Below are positions 1 through 8,162 of a DNA stretch of 64,000 nucleotides, one piece after another. Both the position numbers and the translations under genes were made by a program. Each line of letters begins with the position of its first letter. Within the stretch, counting starts at the first letter, position 1. The DNA comes from Actinomadura kijaniata NBRC 14229 (GTDB lineage Bacteria; Actinomycetota; Actinomycetes; Streptosporangiales; Streptosporangiaceae). The notes beneath the pieces are model-generated. The model did no database searches. It saw only the letters and a program-made list of their open reading frames with translations, and was not told the origin of the DNA. The DNA lies in assembly GCF_001552175.1 (NCBI RefSeq), contig NZ_BCQR01000016.1, positions 32,334 to 96,333 on the forward strand, read 5' to 3'.

Positions 1-1010
1 GTGCCGTCGGGGAAGTCGCCGGCGAGGCGGGTCGCCGTTTCCAGGGCGAGTCGGGTCTTGCCGACTCCGCCGGGGCCGGTCAGTGTCACGTGTCGTGTGG
101 TGGCGAGCAGTGCCGTCACTTCGGTCACGGCGTCGTTGCGGCCGATCAGTCCGGTCAGCGGGGCGGGCAGGTTCGTGGCGGGGCGGCGCGGGGGCGTGGG
201 GGCGGTGGTGTCCGGGACCGGGCTCGGTGGCGGGTTCGGGGCTGGGGTCGGCGCCGGGTTCAGTGCGGGGTCCTGCGTCAGGATGGCCTGGTGCAGGGCG
301 GTGATCTCGGGGCCGGGGTCCAGGCCGAGTTCGTCGGCGAGCCGGTTGCGCAGTTCCCGGTAGCGGTCCAGCGCTTCGCTGGTCCGGCCCGCGGCGTGGA
401 GCGCGCGCATATGGAGGACGTGGAGGCGTTCGCGCAGCGGGTGGCGGACGGCGAGTTCGTGGAGTCGCGCCGCCGCGTCGAGGTGGTCGCCGAGGGTGAT
501 CTGGGCTTCGGCGCGTGCTTCGAGGGCGGTCAGGCGGGCCTCGTTGAGCCGGTTGATGATCGGGAGCGCGAACGCGGTGTCCTCGAACCCGGTGAAGGCC
601 TCGCCCCGCCACAGCGCCAGCGCGTCGGTCAGGAGCGTCACGCGGGTTTCGGGGTCGTCGGTGGCGCGGGCCCGTGCCGTCAGCGCCTCGAACCGGCCCA
701 TGTCGACGCTGTCGGGGATGGTGCGTAGCAGGTAGCCGCCGTCTTGCAGTGTCAGCAGCGCGCGGCCGCCCGGTTCGGCGTCTTCCAGCAGTTTCCGCAG
801 TTGCCAGATTCGGGTTTGCAGGGCGGCGGCGGGGTTGCTCGGGAGTCCGGTCCCCTCCCACAGGGCGTCGACCAGGCGGTCTGCGGATACGGGGTGTCCC
901 TCGTGTGCCAGCAGGGCGGCGAGCAGCGTGCGGGTCCTGGGCCCGGGGACGGGGACGGTGCCGCCGTCCGACCTCCACACGGCCAGCGGCCCCAGCACCC
1001 CGAATCGCAT
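1..1010 (-). CDS. AfsR/SARP-family transcriptional activator, C-terminus cut by window edge
   Basis: About 336 codons are visible before the gene runs off the left edge. The ATG at 1010 opens directly on the winged-helix DNA-binding domain (residues 1-90, including HPVSADRLVDALW), followed by the bacterial transcriptional activation domain (about 95-240), a Pro/Thr/Ala-rich linker (about 245-285) and the beginning of an NB-ARC/STAND NTPase whose P-loop GPGGVGKT lies near residue 308. This order is that of large AfsR-type SARPs, which bind heptamer direct repeats and activate secondary metabolism or transport genes. It is divergent from the DHA2 exporter at 1201, and four heptamer repeats lie in the shared promoter, so the exporter and the regulator itself are the obvious targets (inference). 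No biosynthetic genes are visible on this side. Confidence 0.9.
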   Translation of the reverse strand, partial: MRFGVLGPLAVWRSDGGTVPVPGPRTRTLLAALLAHEGHPVSADRLVDALWEGTGLPSNPAAALQTRIWQLRKLLEDAEPGGRALLTLQDGGYLLRTIPDSVDMGRFEALTARARATDDPETRVTLLTDALALWRGEAFTGFEDTAFALPIINRLNEARLTALEARAEAQITLGDHLDAAARLHELAVRHPLRERLHVLHMRALHAAGRTSEALDRYRELRNRLADELGLDPGPEITALHQAILTQDPALNPAPTPAPNPPPSPVPDTTAPTPPRRPATNLPAPLTGLIGRNDAVTEVTALLATTRHVTLTGPGGVGKTRLALETATRLAGDFPDG

Positions 1011-1054
1011 GGCCGTCACGGTAACGCAGCCCTGGGACGCGTCGGGAGCCGGCC

Positions 1055-1094
1055 GAGAGTGCCTGGTGAGTGCGGTGTGAGTGGCGCGTGAGTG
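1055..1094 (+). promoter_or_regulatory. SARP-box: four heptamer direct repeats with 11-bp period
   Basis: GAGAGTG at 1055 and GTGAGTG at 1066, 1077 and 1088 are separated by exactly 4 bp each, giving an 11-bp period; a degenerate fifth copy (GTCGCAG) follows at 1099. SARP regulators are known to bind heptamer direct repeats spaced one helical turn apart, with the last repeat about 8 bp before the -10 element. Here the hexamer CAGGCT (1103-1108) sits exactly 8 bp after the last repeat and could be the -10 of the exporter gene. The site lies between the divergent SARP gene and exporter. That the adjacent SARP binds it is inference. Confidence 0.7.
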
Positions 1095-1200
1095 TCCCGT
1101 CGCAGGCTGGGGTGTGCCCATCCGCCGGAGGGGCGGCGCCATGCCGTTCCGTTCCGGCTGTCCCCGTGGTGGGCGGTTCACGAACTCGGGAAGGTTTGGC

Positions 1201-2766
1201 ATGACGATACGACCCCAGGCCCCGGCGGAGCGCAGGGCCGGGCCCCGGGAGTGGCTCGGGCTCTTCGTGCTCACGCTGCCCACGATCCTGCTGGCCCTCG
1301 ACGCGACCGTGCTGAACCTGGCGGTCCCGCGCATCAGCGCCGACCTTGGGCCCAGCGGCACCGAGCTGCTGTGGATCGTGGACATCTACGGCTTCATGAT
1401 CGCGGGCTTTCTGGTGATCATGGGGTCGCTGGGCGACCGCGTCGGCCGCCGCCGGCTGCTGATGGCCGGGGCGTTCGGCTTCGGTCTCGCCTCGGCCCTG
1501 GCCGCGTGGTCCACCGGTCCGGAGATGCTGATCGCGGCCCGCGCGCTGCTGGGGGTCACCGGCGCCACGCTGATGCCCTCGACCCTGGCGCTGATCAGCA
1601 ACATGTTCCAGGACGCCCGGCAGCGCGGGGTCGCCATCAGTATCTGGGTGACCTGCTTCTCGATGGGCGTGGCCGTCGGTCCGGTGGTGGGCGGCGCGCT
1701 GCTGCAGTGGTTCTGGTGGGGGTCGGTGTTCCTGCTCGCGGTGCCGGTGATGGTGGTGCTCCTGGTGGCGGCGCCGCTGCTGCTGCCCGAGTACCGGGAC
1801 GCGGAGGCGGGCCGGATCGACCTGGCCAGCGTGGTGCTGTCGCTGGTGACGGTGCTGCCGGTGATCTACGGGATCAAGCGGCTGGCCGAACGCGGCGCGG
1901 ACGTCCCCGCGGTGGCGGCGCTGCTGGTCGGCGCGGTGTTCGGAGCGGTGTTCGTGCTGCGCCAGCGCAGGCTGGCCGAACCGCTGCTGGACCTGCGGCT
2001 GTTCGCCGACCGGGCGTTCAGCGCCGCGCTGCTGGTGCTGCTGCTGGGCCTTGGCCTGATGGGCGGCCTGTACCTGTTCATCACGCAGTACCTCCAGCTG
2101 GTGGCGGGCCTGTCCCCGATCCGGGCGGGGCTGTGGCTGCTGCCCGCCGCCGCGACGCTGATCGTGGCGTCCTCGCTGACGCCCGCGCTCACGCGGCGGG
2201 TGCGTCCCGGTCACGTCGTGGGTGGCGCGCTGCTGCTGTCGGCGCTGGGATACGCCCTGGTCACCCAGGTGACCAGCGTCGGCGGGCTGCCGCTGCTGCT
2301 GACCGGTTTCGTGCTGATCTACACCGGCATCGGCCCGATGATGGCGCTGGGCACGGACCTGGTCGTCGGGTCGGCGCCGCCGGAGAAGGCGGGGGCGGCC
2401 GCGGCGATGTCGGAGACGGGCATGGAGTTCGGCATCGCGCTGGGTGTCGCGGGACTGGGCAGCGTCGTCACCGCCGTGTACCGCGATGAGATCGGCGAGG
2501 CCCTGCCCGGGGACCTTCCCGCGCCGGTCGCCGACACCGTCCGCGACACGCTCGCCGGCGCCGGGGACCTGCCCGCCCATGTCCTGGGGTCGGCGCGGGA
2601 GGCGTTCACCAGCGGGCTGAACGTCGCGAGCGGCATGGCGGCGGTCATGGTCACGGCGCTGGCCGTCACCGCGATCGTGCTGCTCCGCCACATACCGCCC
2701 AGCGGCCAGGAGCCGGAGGAGGCTCCCTCGGCGGAGGCGCCGGCCACCGCCGCGAACGCTCCCTGA
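1201..2766 (+). CDS. DHA2-family MFS exporter (EmrB/QacA type)
   Basis: A 521-residue membrane protein of the 14-helix drug:H+ antiporter-2 group. Helix 1 carries the family signature LDATVLNLAVPRI (residues 33-45), the cytoplasmic loop 2-3 motif A reads GSLGDRVGRRR, and GPVVGG matches motif C in helix 5. The start at 1201 is chosen because GGAAGG lies six bases upstream and the protein then begins with a normal short cytoplasmic tail; the frame is open back to 1081 but the added residues look non-coding. Family members export toxic hydrophobic compounds or the host's own metabolites. The divergent SARP regulator and its putative repeats suggest controlled export of a product; substrate unknown. 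Confidence 0.9.
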   Translation: MTIRPQAPAERRAGPREWLGLFVLTLPTILLALDATVLNLAVPRISADLGPSGTELLWIVDIYGFMIAGFLVIMGSLGDRVGRRRLLMAGAFGFGLASALAAWSTGPEMLIAARALLGVTGATLMPSTLALISNMFQDARQRGVAISIWVTCFSMGVAVGPVVGGALLQWFWWGSVFLLAVPVMVVLLVAAPLLLPEYRDAEAGRIDLASVVLSLVTVLPVIYGIKRLAERGADVPAVAALLVGAVFGAVFVLRQRRLAEPLLDLRLFADRAFSAALLVLLLGLGLMGGLYLFITQYLQLVAGLSPIRAGLWLLPAAATLIVASSLTPALTRRVRPGHVVGGALLLSALGYALVTQVTSVGGLPLLLTGFVLIYTGIGPMMALGTDLVVGSAPPEKAGAAAAMSETGMEFGIALGVAGLGSVVTAVYRDEIGEALPGDLPAPVADTVRDTLAGAGDLPAHVLGSAREAFTSGLNVASGMAAVMVTALAVTAIVLLRHIPPSGQEPEEAPSAEAPATAANAP

Positions 2767-2783
2767 TCTGCCTGGTGGGCGGG

Positions 2784-2810
2784 GCGGCCCGGCCTTGAGG
2801 GACGGGCCGC
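2784..2810 (+). terminator. Hairpin after DHA2 exporter
   Basis: GCGGCCCG and CGGGCCGC form a perfect 8-bp stem with an 11-nt loop, 18 bp after the exporter stop and before the convergent XRE gene. There is no U-tract, as is usual in actinobacteria, so termination is inferred from position and stem strength. Confidence 0.55.
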
Positions 2811-2843
2811 TCCTGCCGCGTCCCCCATCACCGGCGGCAGGCG

Positions 2844-3065
2844 TCACCCCTCCTCGGCGCCATCGGCCTCCCAGCGCAGCAGGTCTCCCGGCTGGCATTC
2901 CAGCACCTCGCAGAGCGCGGCGAGCGTCGTGAAGCGCACCGCCTTGGCGCGGCCGTTCTTGAGCACCGCCAGGTTGGCGGGGGTGATCCCGACGCGGTCC
3001 GCGAGCTCGCCCACCGACATCTTCCGCTTGGCCAGCATCACATCGATGTCGACGACGATCGGCAT
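2844..3065 (-). CDS. Small XRE-family HTH regulator (YozG-like)
   Basis: A 73-residue protein consisting almost entirely of one Cro/C1-type helix-turn-helix (SVGELADRVGITPANLAVL around residues 16-34), followed by the conserved CEVLECQPGDLLRW segment typical of the small YozG-like regulators. Its ATG overlaps the stop of the upstream DUF2975 gene in a TGATG arrangement, so the two are translationally coupled. DUF2975 membrane protein plus a YozG-like HTH is a recurrent pair in Gram-positive bacteria; it probably senses a membrane or envelope signal, but the ligand is unknown. The palindrome at 3595-3611 in front of the operon is a good candidate operator. Confidence 0.88.
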   Translation of the reverse strand: MPIVVDIDVMLAKRKMSVGELADRVGITPANLAVLKNGRAKAVRFTTLAALCEVLECQPGDLLRWEADGAEEG

Positions 3066-3562
3066 CAGATCACCTCGTCCAGCTCGGCCTGCATCCGCGC
3101 CGCCTCGGCATCGCGCGCGATGGCCTGGGCGAGCAGCATCCGCAGCACGAGCACGATGAGCGCGACCCCCAGCACCCCCACGGCGAACCCGCCCAACAGC
3201 AGCACGACGCCCGGGGCCACGGCCTCACCCGGCGCCAGGAGCACCCCGAGCGTGAACACCAGCAGGGACGCCGCCACGAACGCGCCGATCACGACGTCCA
3301 CGTACCGGAAGGCGGTGGGGGAGAACACCGTTCCGCGCCGGACCATCGTCACCAGCCGCCACACGCAGACGAGGACGACCTGGATCGTCACGATCCCCAG
3401 AACCGTGATCACAAGGAACGGGGTGCGCAGGTGCGCCATGTCCGCGTCGAGCTGCCTCAGGTCGACGGCCAGCAGCGACACCATCACCGTCTGCACGAAC
3501 ACCGAGCCGGCGAGCAACGCCACGAGCACGGCGCGCAGCGCCAGCACCGTCAGCTTTCCCAT
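3065..3562 (-). CDS. DUF2975 integral membrane protein
   Basis: 165 residues with four hydrophobic segments (near residues 6-28, 45-67, 88-110, 118-145), matching the DUF2975 layout, and a charged C-terminal tail rich in Ala/Arg/Glu. The ATG at 3562 follows GAAGGAGAGGCG, a strong ribosome binding site, which decides this start although the frame is open far upstream. It is the first gene of a two-gene operon with the XRE regulator at 2844. No enzymatic motif is visible. Family members are thought to be membrane partners of the neighbouring HTH protein, and the role here is inferred from that pairing only. Confidence 0.85.
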   Translation of the reverse strand: MGKLTVLALRAVLVALLAGSVFVQTVMVSLLAVDLRQLDADMAHLRTPFLVITVLGIVTIQVVLVCVWRLVTMVRRGTVFSPTAFRYVDVVIGAFVAASLLVFTLGVLLAPGEAVAPGVVLLLGGFAVGVLGVALIVLVLRMLLAQAIARDAEAARMQAELDEVI

Positions 3563-3594
3563 CGCCTCTCCTTCCATCGAACAACGATTGAAAT

Positions 3595-3611
3595 CTATCG
3601 ATATTCGATAG
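3595..3611. promoter_or_regulatory. Palindromic operator candidate upstream of DUF2975/XRE operon
   Basis: CTATCGA and TCGATAG form a perfect 7-bp inverted repeat around TAT, 33 bp before the DUF2975 start, in a locally AT-rich island where a promoter would be expected. The position fits autoregulation by the XRE protein (inference). Confidence 0.55.
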
Positions 3612-3749
3612 ACGAGGCAAGGGGGTGCAGCTGGCGGGCCCGGCCGCCCGCCTGGTCGGCCATGATGACCTTGCGTGGGCGGCACGGGATTCCGGGGTCG
3701 ACGCACGGCCCACACCAGCACCGGGAGGTCGCACCGCGATGAGGAAGGC

Positions 3750-4540
3750 ATGGACGACCCCACGGCGGCCCCGGTGGTCGCGTCACCACTGCCGGTGGAC
3801 GACGCCCTGATCGTGGCCGATGCGGGCGGCAACGTGTACTCCTTCGACGCGCGGACCGGTGCCGAACATTGGCGGAGGACCGGAGGGAGCACGGCGCGGC
3901 GTTCTCCCTCACCCCGGCGACCTGGAACGGCCGGGTCTTCGTCGAGGCGGTGGGCGGGCTCCACGTACGCGACGCGCGCTCGGGAGACCTCATCCAGAAG
4001 CTCGACCACGGCTGCCCGACCGTGGTCGGCGACCTGTTCCTGGCGCACGGGCTCAACGCCGAGGTCAGGGCGTTCCGCCTGCCGGAACTGACGCCCGTCT
4101 GGTCGAGGGGCTGGTGTGGCTGCCCCGCGACCGGGGCCACCTGGACGAGGGCCACGGCCCGGGGCCCTGGAACGCGCTGGAGATCGTCGGCCTGGATCCC
4201 CGCACGGGCGAGGACCGCTGGTGCCATCGGCTCGACCCCGCGCTGTGCGGCGAGCCGGCCGCGTCCATGGAAGCGGACGCGGACCTGGTCCTGCACACCG
4301 TCGACGTCCCCGGTGAGCGGGGGCATGGTGTACGCCGCCACCGGCCTGGGTGAGGTCCACGCGCTCGACGCCGCCACAGGAGGCGTCGTGTGGACCGCCG
4401 AGGCGGGTGCGGCGATCTCTCATCCCCACGCGTTCGTCGAGGAGCCGTCCGACGGCTACGACGAAGGCGGCGCGGCCGTCGTGGTGGGGGACCGGATGCT
4501 TTGCGTCCGCACCGACGCCGGAGTGGTGGCGCCGCGCTGA
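3750..4540 (+). pseudogene. PQQ-like beta-propeller protein, broken by three frameshifts
   Basis: Repeats of the PQQ/BamB-like propeller are recognisable in successive frames: DDALIVADAGGNVYSFDARTG from the ATG at 3750, then GRVFVEAVGGLHVRDARSGD, then ALEIVGLDPRTGEDRW, and finally GGMVYAATGLGEVHALDAATGG to a stop at 4540. Frame changes are needed near 3868-3890, 4090-4105 and 4310-4320. Each segment keeps the high-GC3 codon pattern of a real gene, so decay is recent or the shifts are sequencing errors. An intact protein would be about 260 residues, likely a soluble binding or assembly propeller. There is no signal peptide at the chosen start. Confidence 0.7.
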
Positions 4541-4651
4541 CGAACGTGACGCGCCGGGCCCGCCCCTCTGGTGTGCTCGGCCTCACTGACCTGCGGCGAC
4601 ACCGGTCCTTTGTCGGCGGAACCAAAGGCCGGCACTAATCGTCGTAGGGGC

Positions 4652-5086
4652 GTGCCCGCAACCCGTTCACCGCGTTACCGCCCCGTCTATGTCCTGTGCG
4701 TCGTCGTCGCCTGCACCACCGGGATGTTCGCCGTCATCTGGGGTGGCGCCTCCGTCTCGGGCTGGGTGCGGGACCTGGGGATGGCGCGGGCGACGGCGCG
4801 GGTCCTGGAGGTCGAGGACGGCAACGCCAGGAGCGCGTCCGTCGTCTTCGAGTTCACCACGGGCGACGGCCGCAGGGTCCGGGCCTCTGAGAAGAAGCGC
4901 TACTTCGAGTCAGGGGCCGAGGTGGGAACCGAGGTGGGCGTCGTCTACGACCCCGAACGGCCGGCGAGCAGCGTCCGATACGACCAGAGGCCCGCAGAGC
5001 TACTGCCCTGGTGCGCCCTGACCGCAGTCGTGACGGTGCTGTCGGGCATGGCCGCCTACCGCACCCGCCCCGACGCGCATCCCTGA
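4652..5086 (+). CDS. DUF3592 membrane-anchored protein
   Basis: 144 residues from the GTG at 4652, which is preceded by GTAGGGG. An N-terminal hydrophobic helix (about residues 11-33) is followed by an extracytoplasmic-type beta domain with the DUF3592 pattern: ATARVLEVED, then VVFEFTTGDGRRVRA and VGTEVGVVYDPERPAS, and a second hydrophobic helix near residues 118-136. DUF3592 proteins are common in actinobacteria and uncharacterised; they are usually single genes like this one. The frame is open upstream to 4571 but without a ribosome binding site. Confidence 0.75.
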   Translation: MPATRSPRYRPVYVLCVVVACTTGMFAVIWGGASVSGWVRDLGMARATARVLEVEDGNARSASVVFEFTTGDGRRVRASEKKRYFESGAEVGTEVGVVYDPERPASSVRYDQRPAELLPWCALTAVVTVLSGMAAYRTRPDAHP

Positions 5087-5138
5087 CAAGGCCGACCAGA
5101 GGGCTGCGTTCGTCGGCCATCGAGATGAACGGCGAAGC

Positions 5139-5162
5139 CCCCGACCGCCGTGGCGGTCGGGG
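5139..5162. terminator. Bidirectional terminator hairpin
   Basis: CCCCGACCGC and GCGGTCGGGG form a perfect 10-bp stem around CGTG, placed between two convergent genes (DUF3592 and the M1 peptidase), so it can serve both strands. Confidence 0.7.
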
Positions 5163-5239
5163 CCTGGAGCTGCTCGTTCAGCCGGGCCGCACGGACCCTT
5201 CCGTCATCGGGCCGCGCGCCGGTCGCAGGATGCCGGTGG

Positions 5240-6703
5240 TCACCAGGCAGCGGGTTTGCCCGGGGTGTGGAGCCACACCGTGAAGAACCGGTCGAGATCC
5301 TGTCCGGAGACCTTCTCGGCGAGCGCCTCGAACTCCTCGGTGGAGCCGGTGCCGTACTTGTTGTCCGCCAGCCAGGTGCGGGTCAGCCGCAGGAACCGCT
5401 CGTCGCCGATCCTCTCCCGGAGCGCCTGCAGGGCCATCCCGCCGCGGAAGTAGACCGCGCGGTGGAACATCTGGTCGCGGGTCGGGTCGGCGACCACGAT
5501 GTCCCAGAACGGGGGCCGCCCCGGCGGAATGGGCGGCGGGTTGTCGTAGAACTGCTGGAACGCCGCCCGCGCGGACGGGCCGCCGTGCCTTTCGGCCCAG
5601 TACTTCTCCGTCCAGAGCGCGTAGCCCTCGTTCAGCCACACGTCCTTCCAGCGGTGGACCGAGACGCTGTTGCCGAACCACTGGTGGCTGATCTCGTGCA
5701 CCACGCCCTTCTCGATGGGCTGCTTCTGGTAGGTGGGACGGGTCTGGGTCTCCAGCGCGTTGTCGATGTTGAGCGGCGGGACGGCGTTGTTCTCGATGAT
5801 GGAGCCGGTGCTGGTGAAGGGGTAGGCGCCGAAGTAGTCGGCCAGCTCGTCGGTCGCCCGCGTGGTGTGGCGCGGGGTGCTGAACGAGTCGGGGTCCGAC
5901 GCCACCTCCGGGTCGACCGCGTCGAGCTGCGGGACGCCCTTGCCGGTGGTGGTCGTGGAGACGTTGAACCGCCCGATCGAGGCGGTCGCCAGGTAGGGCG
6001 CCATCGGCCGGTCCTCCCGCCACAGGAAGGTGTCCTTGCCGCGGGCGCTCCACCGCTTGACCAGATGTCCGTTGGCGATCACCTTCAGGCCGCGCGGCAC
6101 GGTCGTCTCGATCGTGAACAGCGCCTTGTCGCGCGGGTGGTCGTTGGCCGGGAACCAGGTGGAGGCGGCGTTGGGTTCGGAGACGACCGTGGCGCCGTCC
6201 CTGGTGTGCAGGAACCCGTAGGGCAGGTCGAACACGATCGGGCCGCCCAGTGTCTGGGGCACGCCGTCGTACCGGACGACCACCGTGAACGGGGTCCGCT
6301 CCCGGAGACCCCGGCGCGGCGTGATCTCCAGCTCGCGCTCGCCGGTGCGGGCGAAGGAGGCGTCGGCACCGTTCACGTGCACCGACCGCACGTTCATCTT
6401 GTACAGGTCGAGGTTGAACCGGGACAGGTTCCGGGTGGCGGTGGCCGTGATGGTGGCCGTGCCGGTGAGCCGGTCGGTGTCGGGGTCGTAGGCGGTCTTC
6501 AGGTGGTAGTGCCCGACGTCGTATCCGCCGTTGCCGAGATCGGGGAAGTAGGGGTCGCCGAGTCCGGCCGCGCCGGGTTCGTACCGGGTGTCGGCGGTGG
6601 CGGCGGGCGCGAGCGGCCCGAACGCCGCGGCGCCGACCGCACCGGCCACGCCGACCGCGGCGACCGCCAGCGGGAGCCGGTGCGTGGACCTGGGAATCGC
6701 CAT
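5240..6703 (-). CDS. Secreted M1-family zinc metallopeptidase
   Basis: 487 residues. The N-terminus has a twin-charge start, a hydrophobic core (LAVAAVGVAGAVGAAAFG) and an AxA-type cleavage region, so the protein is exported. The gluzincin signature is complete: HEISHQWFG near residue 336 provides two zinc histidines and the catalytic Glu, and WLNEGYALW downstream gives the third zinc ligand. SIIENNAVP takes the place of the GAMEN exopeptidase motif, which in this subgroup is often degenerate. At 487 residues it has the short form of actinobacterial M1 enzymes lacking the long C-terminal helical domain. The start is supported by GGAGAGG seven bases upstream. Likely role: extracellular peptide degradation. 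Confidence 0.92.
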   Translation of the reverse strand: MAIPRSTHRLPLAVAAVGVAGAVGAAAFGPLAPAATADTRYEPGAAGLGDPYFPDLGNGGYDVGHYHLKTAYDPDTDRLTGTATITATATRNLSRFNLDLYKMNVRSVHVNGADASFARTGERELEITPRRGLRERTPFTVVVRYDGVPQTLGGPIVFDLPYGFLHTRDGATVVSEPNAASTWFPANDHPRDKALFTIETTVPRGLKVIANGHLVKRWSARGKDTFLWREDRPMAPYLATASIGRFNVSTTTTGKGVPQLDAVDPEVASDPDSFSTPRHTTRATDELADYFGAYPFTSTGSIIENNAVPPLNIDNALETQTRPTYQKQPIEKGVVHEISHQWFGNSVSVHRWKDVWLNEGYALWTEKYWAERHGGPSARAAFQQFYDNPPPIPPGRPPFWDIVVADPTRDQMFHRAVYFRGGMALQALRERIGDERFLRLTRTWLADNKYGTGSTEEFEALAEKVSGQDLDRFFTVWLHTPGKPAAW

Positions 6704-7022
6704 CGGATGGCCTCTCCGTCGGAGTCGAACGATGACCTTTCGGACAATCCAGTCATGATCATTACCGTGCGCGGCGGGGAATGTCGACCGTGCCGACCAT
6801 GAGTGACCACCGCGGAACCGGCCCCGGCCGCGACGGGCGACGCGGGGGAGCGCTCCGCCACCCTGCGCGCGCCCGCCGCCGAAACCCGAAGACGCGCGCG
6901 GGGCGACAACGGCGGCGGATGGCGCGACCGGCCGCGGGCACGGGTCACCGGCGGTGCGACCGCCCCGCCCGCCGCGCCGTCGGGCCGTACGGCGCGCACC
7001 TGACGCTCAGCTGAACAGCCCC
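6704..7022. other. Gene-free stretch
   Basis: Promoter side of the M1 peptidase gene. The only structure seen is the AT-rich palindrome ATGATCAT at 6755-6762 (52 bp before the peptidase start), shared with three other positions in the window. The rest is GC-rich without a credible gene or terminator. Confidence 0.5.
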
Positions 7023-8162
7023 TCATCCCGTCTCGCGCGCCGGGCGTGGGGTCGACAGGGCCAGCACGGCCGCCAGGGGGAGCACCGCCAGGAGGAAGGC
7101 CGACCGCAGGCCGAGCGCGGTGTCGATCGCGGCGAGGGCCGCGGGCGCCCCCAGGACGGCGGTGCCCGAGGCGAGCGCCCCGTAGGCGGCGGAACGCTCC
7201 GGCAGCAGCCCGGGCGTCCGGACGAGGCGGGCGAGGGTGACCGGGTAGAGCGCGGCGACGCCCAGGCCCGCCAGCGCCAGCCCCGCGATGACCGGAACCG
7301 GGTGGGTGCCGAGCACGACGCCCAGCGTGCCCGCCACCGCCAGCCCGCAGCCCAGCCGGACGACCGGGACGTTCCGGGCGGCCGGTCGCGCCGCCGCCGC
7401 CCGGCCGACCGCCATCCCCACCAGGAAGACGGTCGCCGCCGCGGCGGCGGCGCCCACCGACAGCCCGGCGGCCTGGAGCCGCGCCGTCGACCAGATCGTG
7501 AAGCAGAACTCGATCGACACCGCCAGCACGATCGCGGCCCAGGCCGCCGCGATCCGCCGGCGGGACGCCGCCGCGCCGCGCGCCACATCACCGTCCGGCG
7601 GCGTGGGGTCCGCGGGTGCCGCGGGTACCGCGCCGCCGCGGGGCCGGGCGTCGAAGGCCAGGACCAGCAGCGGCGGGACGGCCAGCAGCAGCGCGAGGCG
7701 CCCGCTGATCCCCGCGATGGCGAGCATGCCGATGGCCGGCGGTCCCAGCAGCGCGCAGGCGCTCGCGGTGGCGTTGGCGCGCGCCAGCGCCGCGGCGGCG
7801 TCCGGGCCGCTCAGCAGCGCGGGCGTGACCAGGACGAATCCGGCCGCTCCCAGGCCGAGCAGCAGCGCGCCGACGGCCGCCGCGCCCGCGCCGCGCCCGG
7901 TCCCCAGCAGGACGGTGCCGGCCGCGGCGAGCAGCGCGGATCCGAGCAGCACCGGCTGCGTCCCCACCCGCAGGAGCCGCCGCCCCACGGCGCCGGCCAC
8001 CAGCAGCCCGGCGCCGAACGACGACGACAGCCACGCCAGTTCCCCCGCCGGGCGGCCCAGGTCGGCGGCGAGCAGCGCCAGGCAGGCGCCCAGGCTGTTG
8101 ACGGTGAAACCGAGCGACGCCTGCGCGAGGGCGACCTGCCGGACGACGCGATCCCCGGTCAT
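7023..8162 (-). CDS. MFS transporter, 12-helix, coupled to HAD-GH13 gene
   Basis: 379 residues, almost entirely hydrophobic, with the two-times-six helix layout of MFS carriers and a central cytoplasmic loop (residues about 185-215, Pro/Asp-rich). MFS motif A is weak, as in the small CynX/YcaD-like carriers. Its ATG overlaps the stop of the upstream HAD-GH13 gene (ATGA, 4 bp), so the two proteins are made together. By context it imports the oligosaccharide, or exports the sugar product, handled by the fused enzyme; the divergent ROK regulator supports a sugar role. Substrate cannot be deduced. Confidence 0.82.
   Translation of the reverse strand: MTGDRVVRQVALAQASLGFTVNSLGACLALLAADLGRPAGELAWLSSSFGAGLLVAGAVGRRLLRVGTQPVLLGSALLAAAGTVLLGTGRGAGAAAVGALLLGLGAAGFVLVTPALLSGPDAAAALARANATASACALLGPPAIGMLAIAGISGRLALLLAVPPLLVLAFDARPRGGAVPAAPADPTPPDGDVARGAAASRRRIAAAWAAIVLAVSIEFCFTIWSTARLQAAGLSVGAAAAAATVFLVGMAVGRAAAARPAARNVPVVRLGCGLAVAGTLGVVLGTHPVPVIAGLALAGLGVAALYPVTLARLVRTPGLLPERSAAYGALASGTAVLGAPAALAAIDTALGLRSAFLLAVLPLAAVLALSTPRPARETG

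Noticed and set aside
5150..6802. Long plus-strand open frame opposite the M1 peptidase
   Set aside because: Antisense shadow; no domain, no ribosome binding site, and the minus strand has complete HEXXH motifs.
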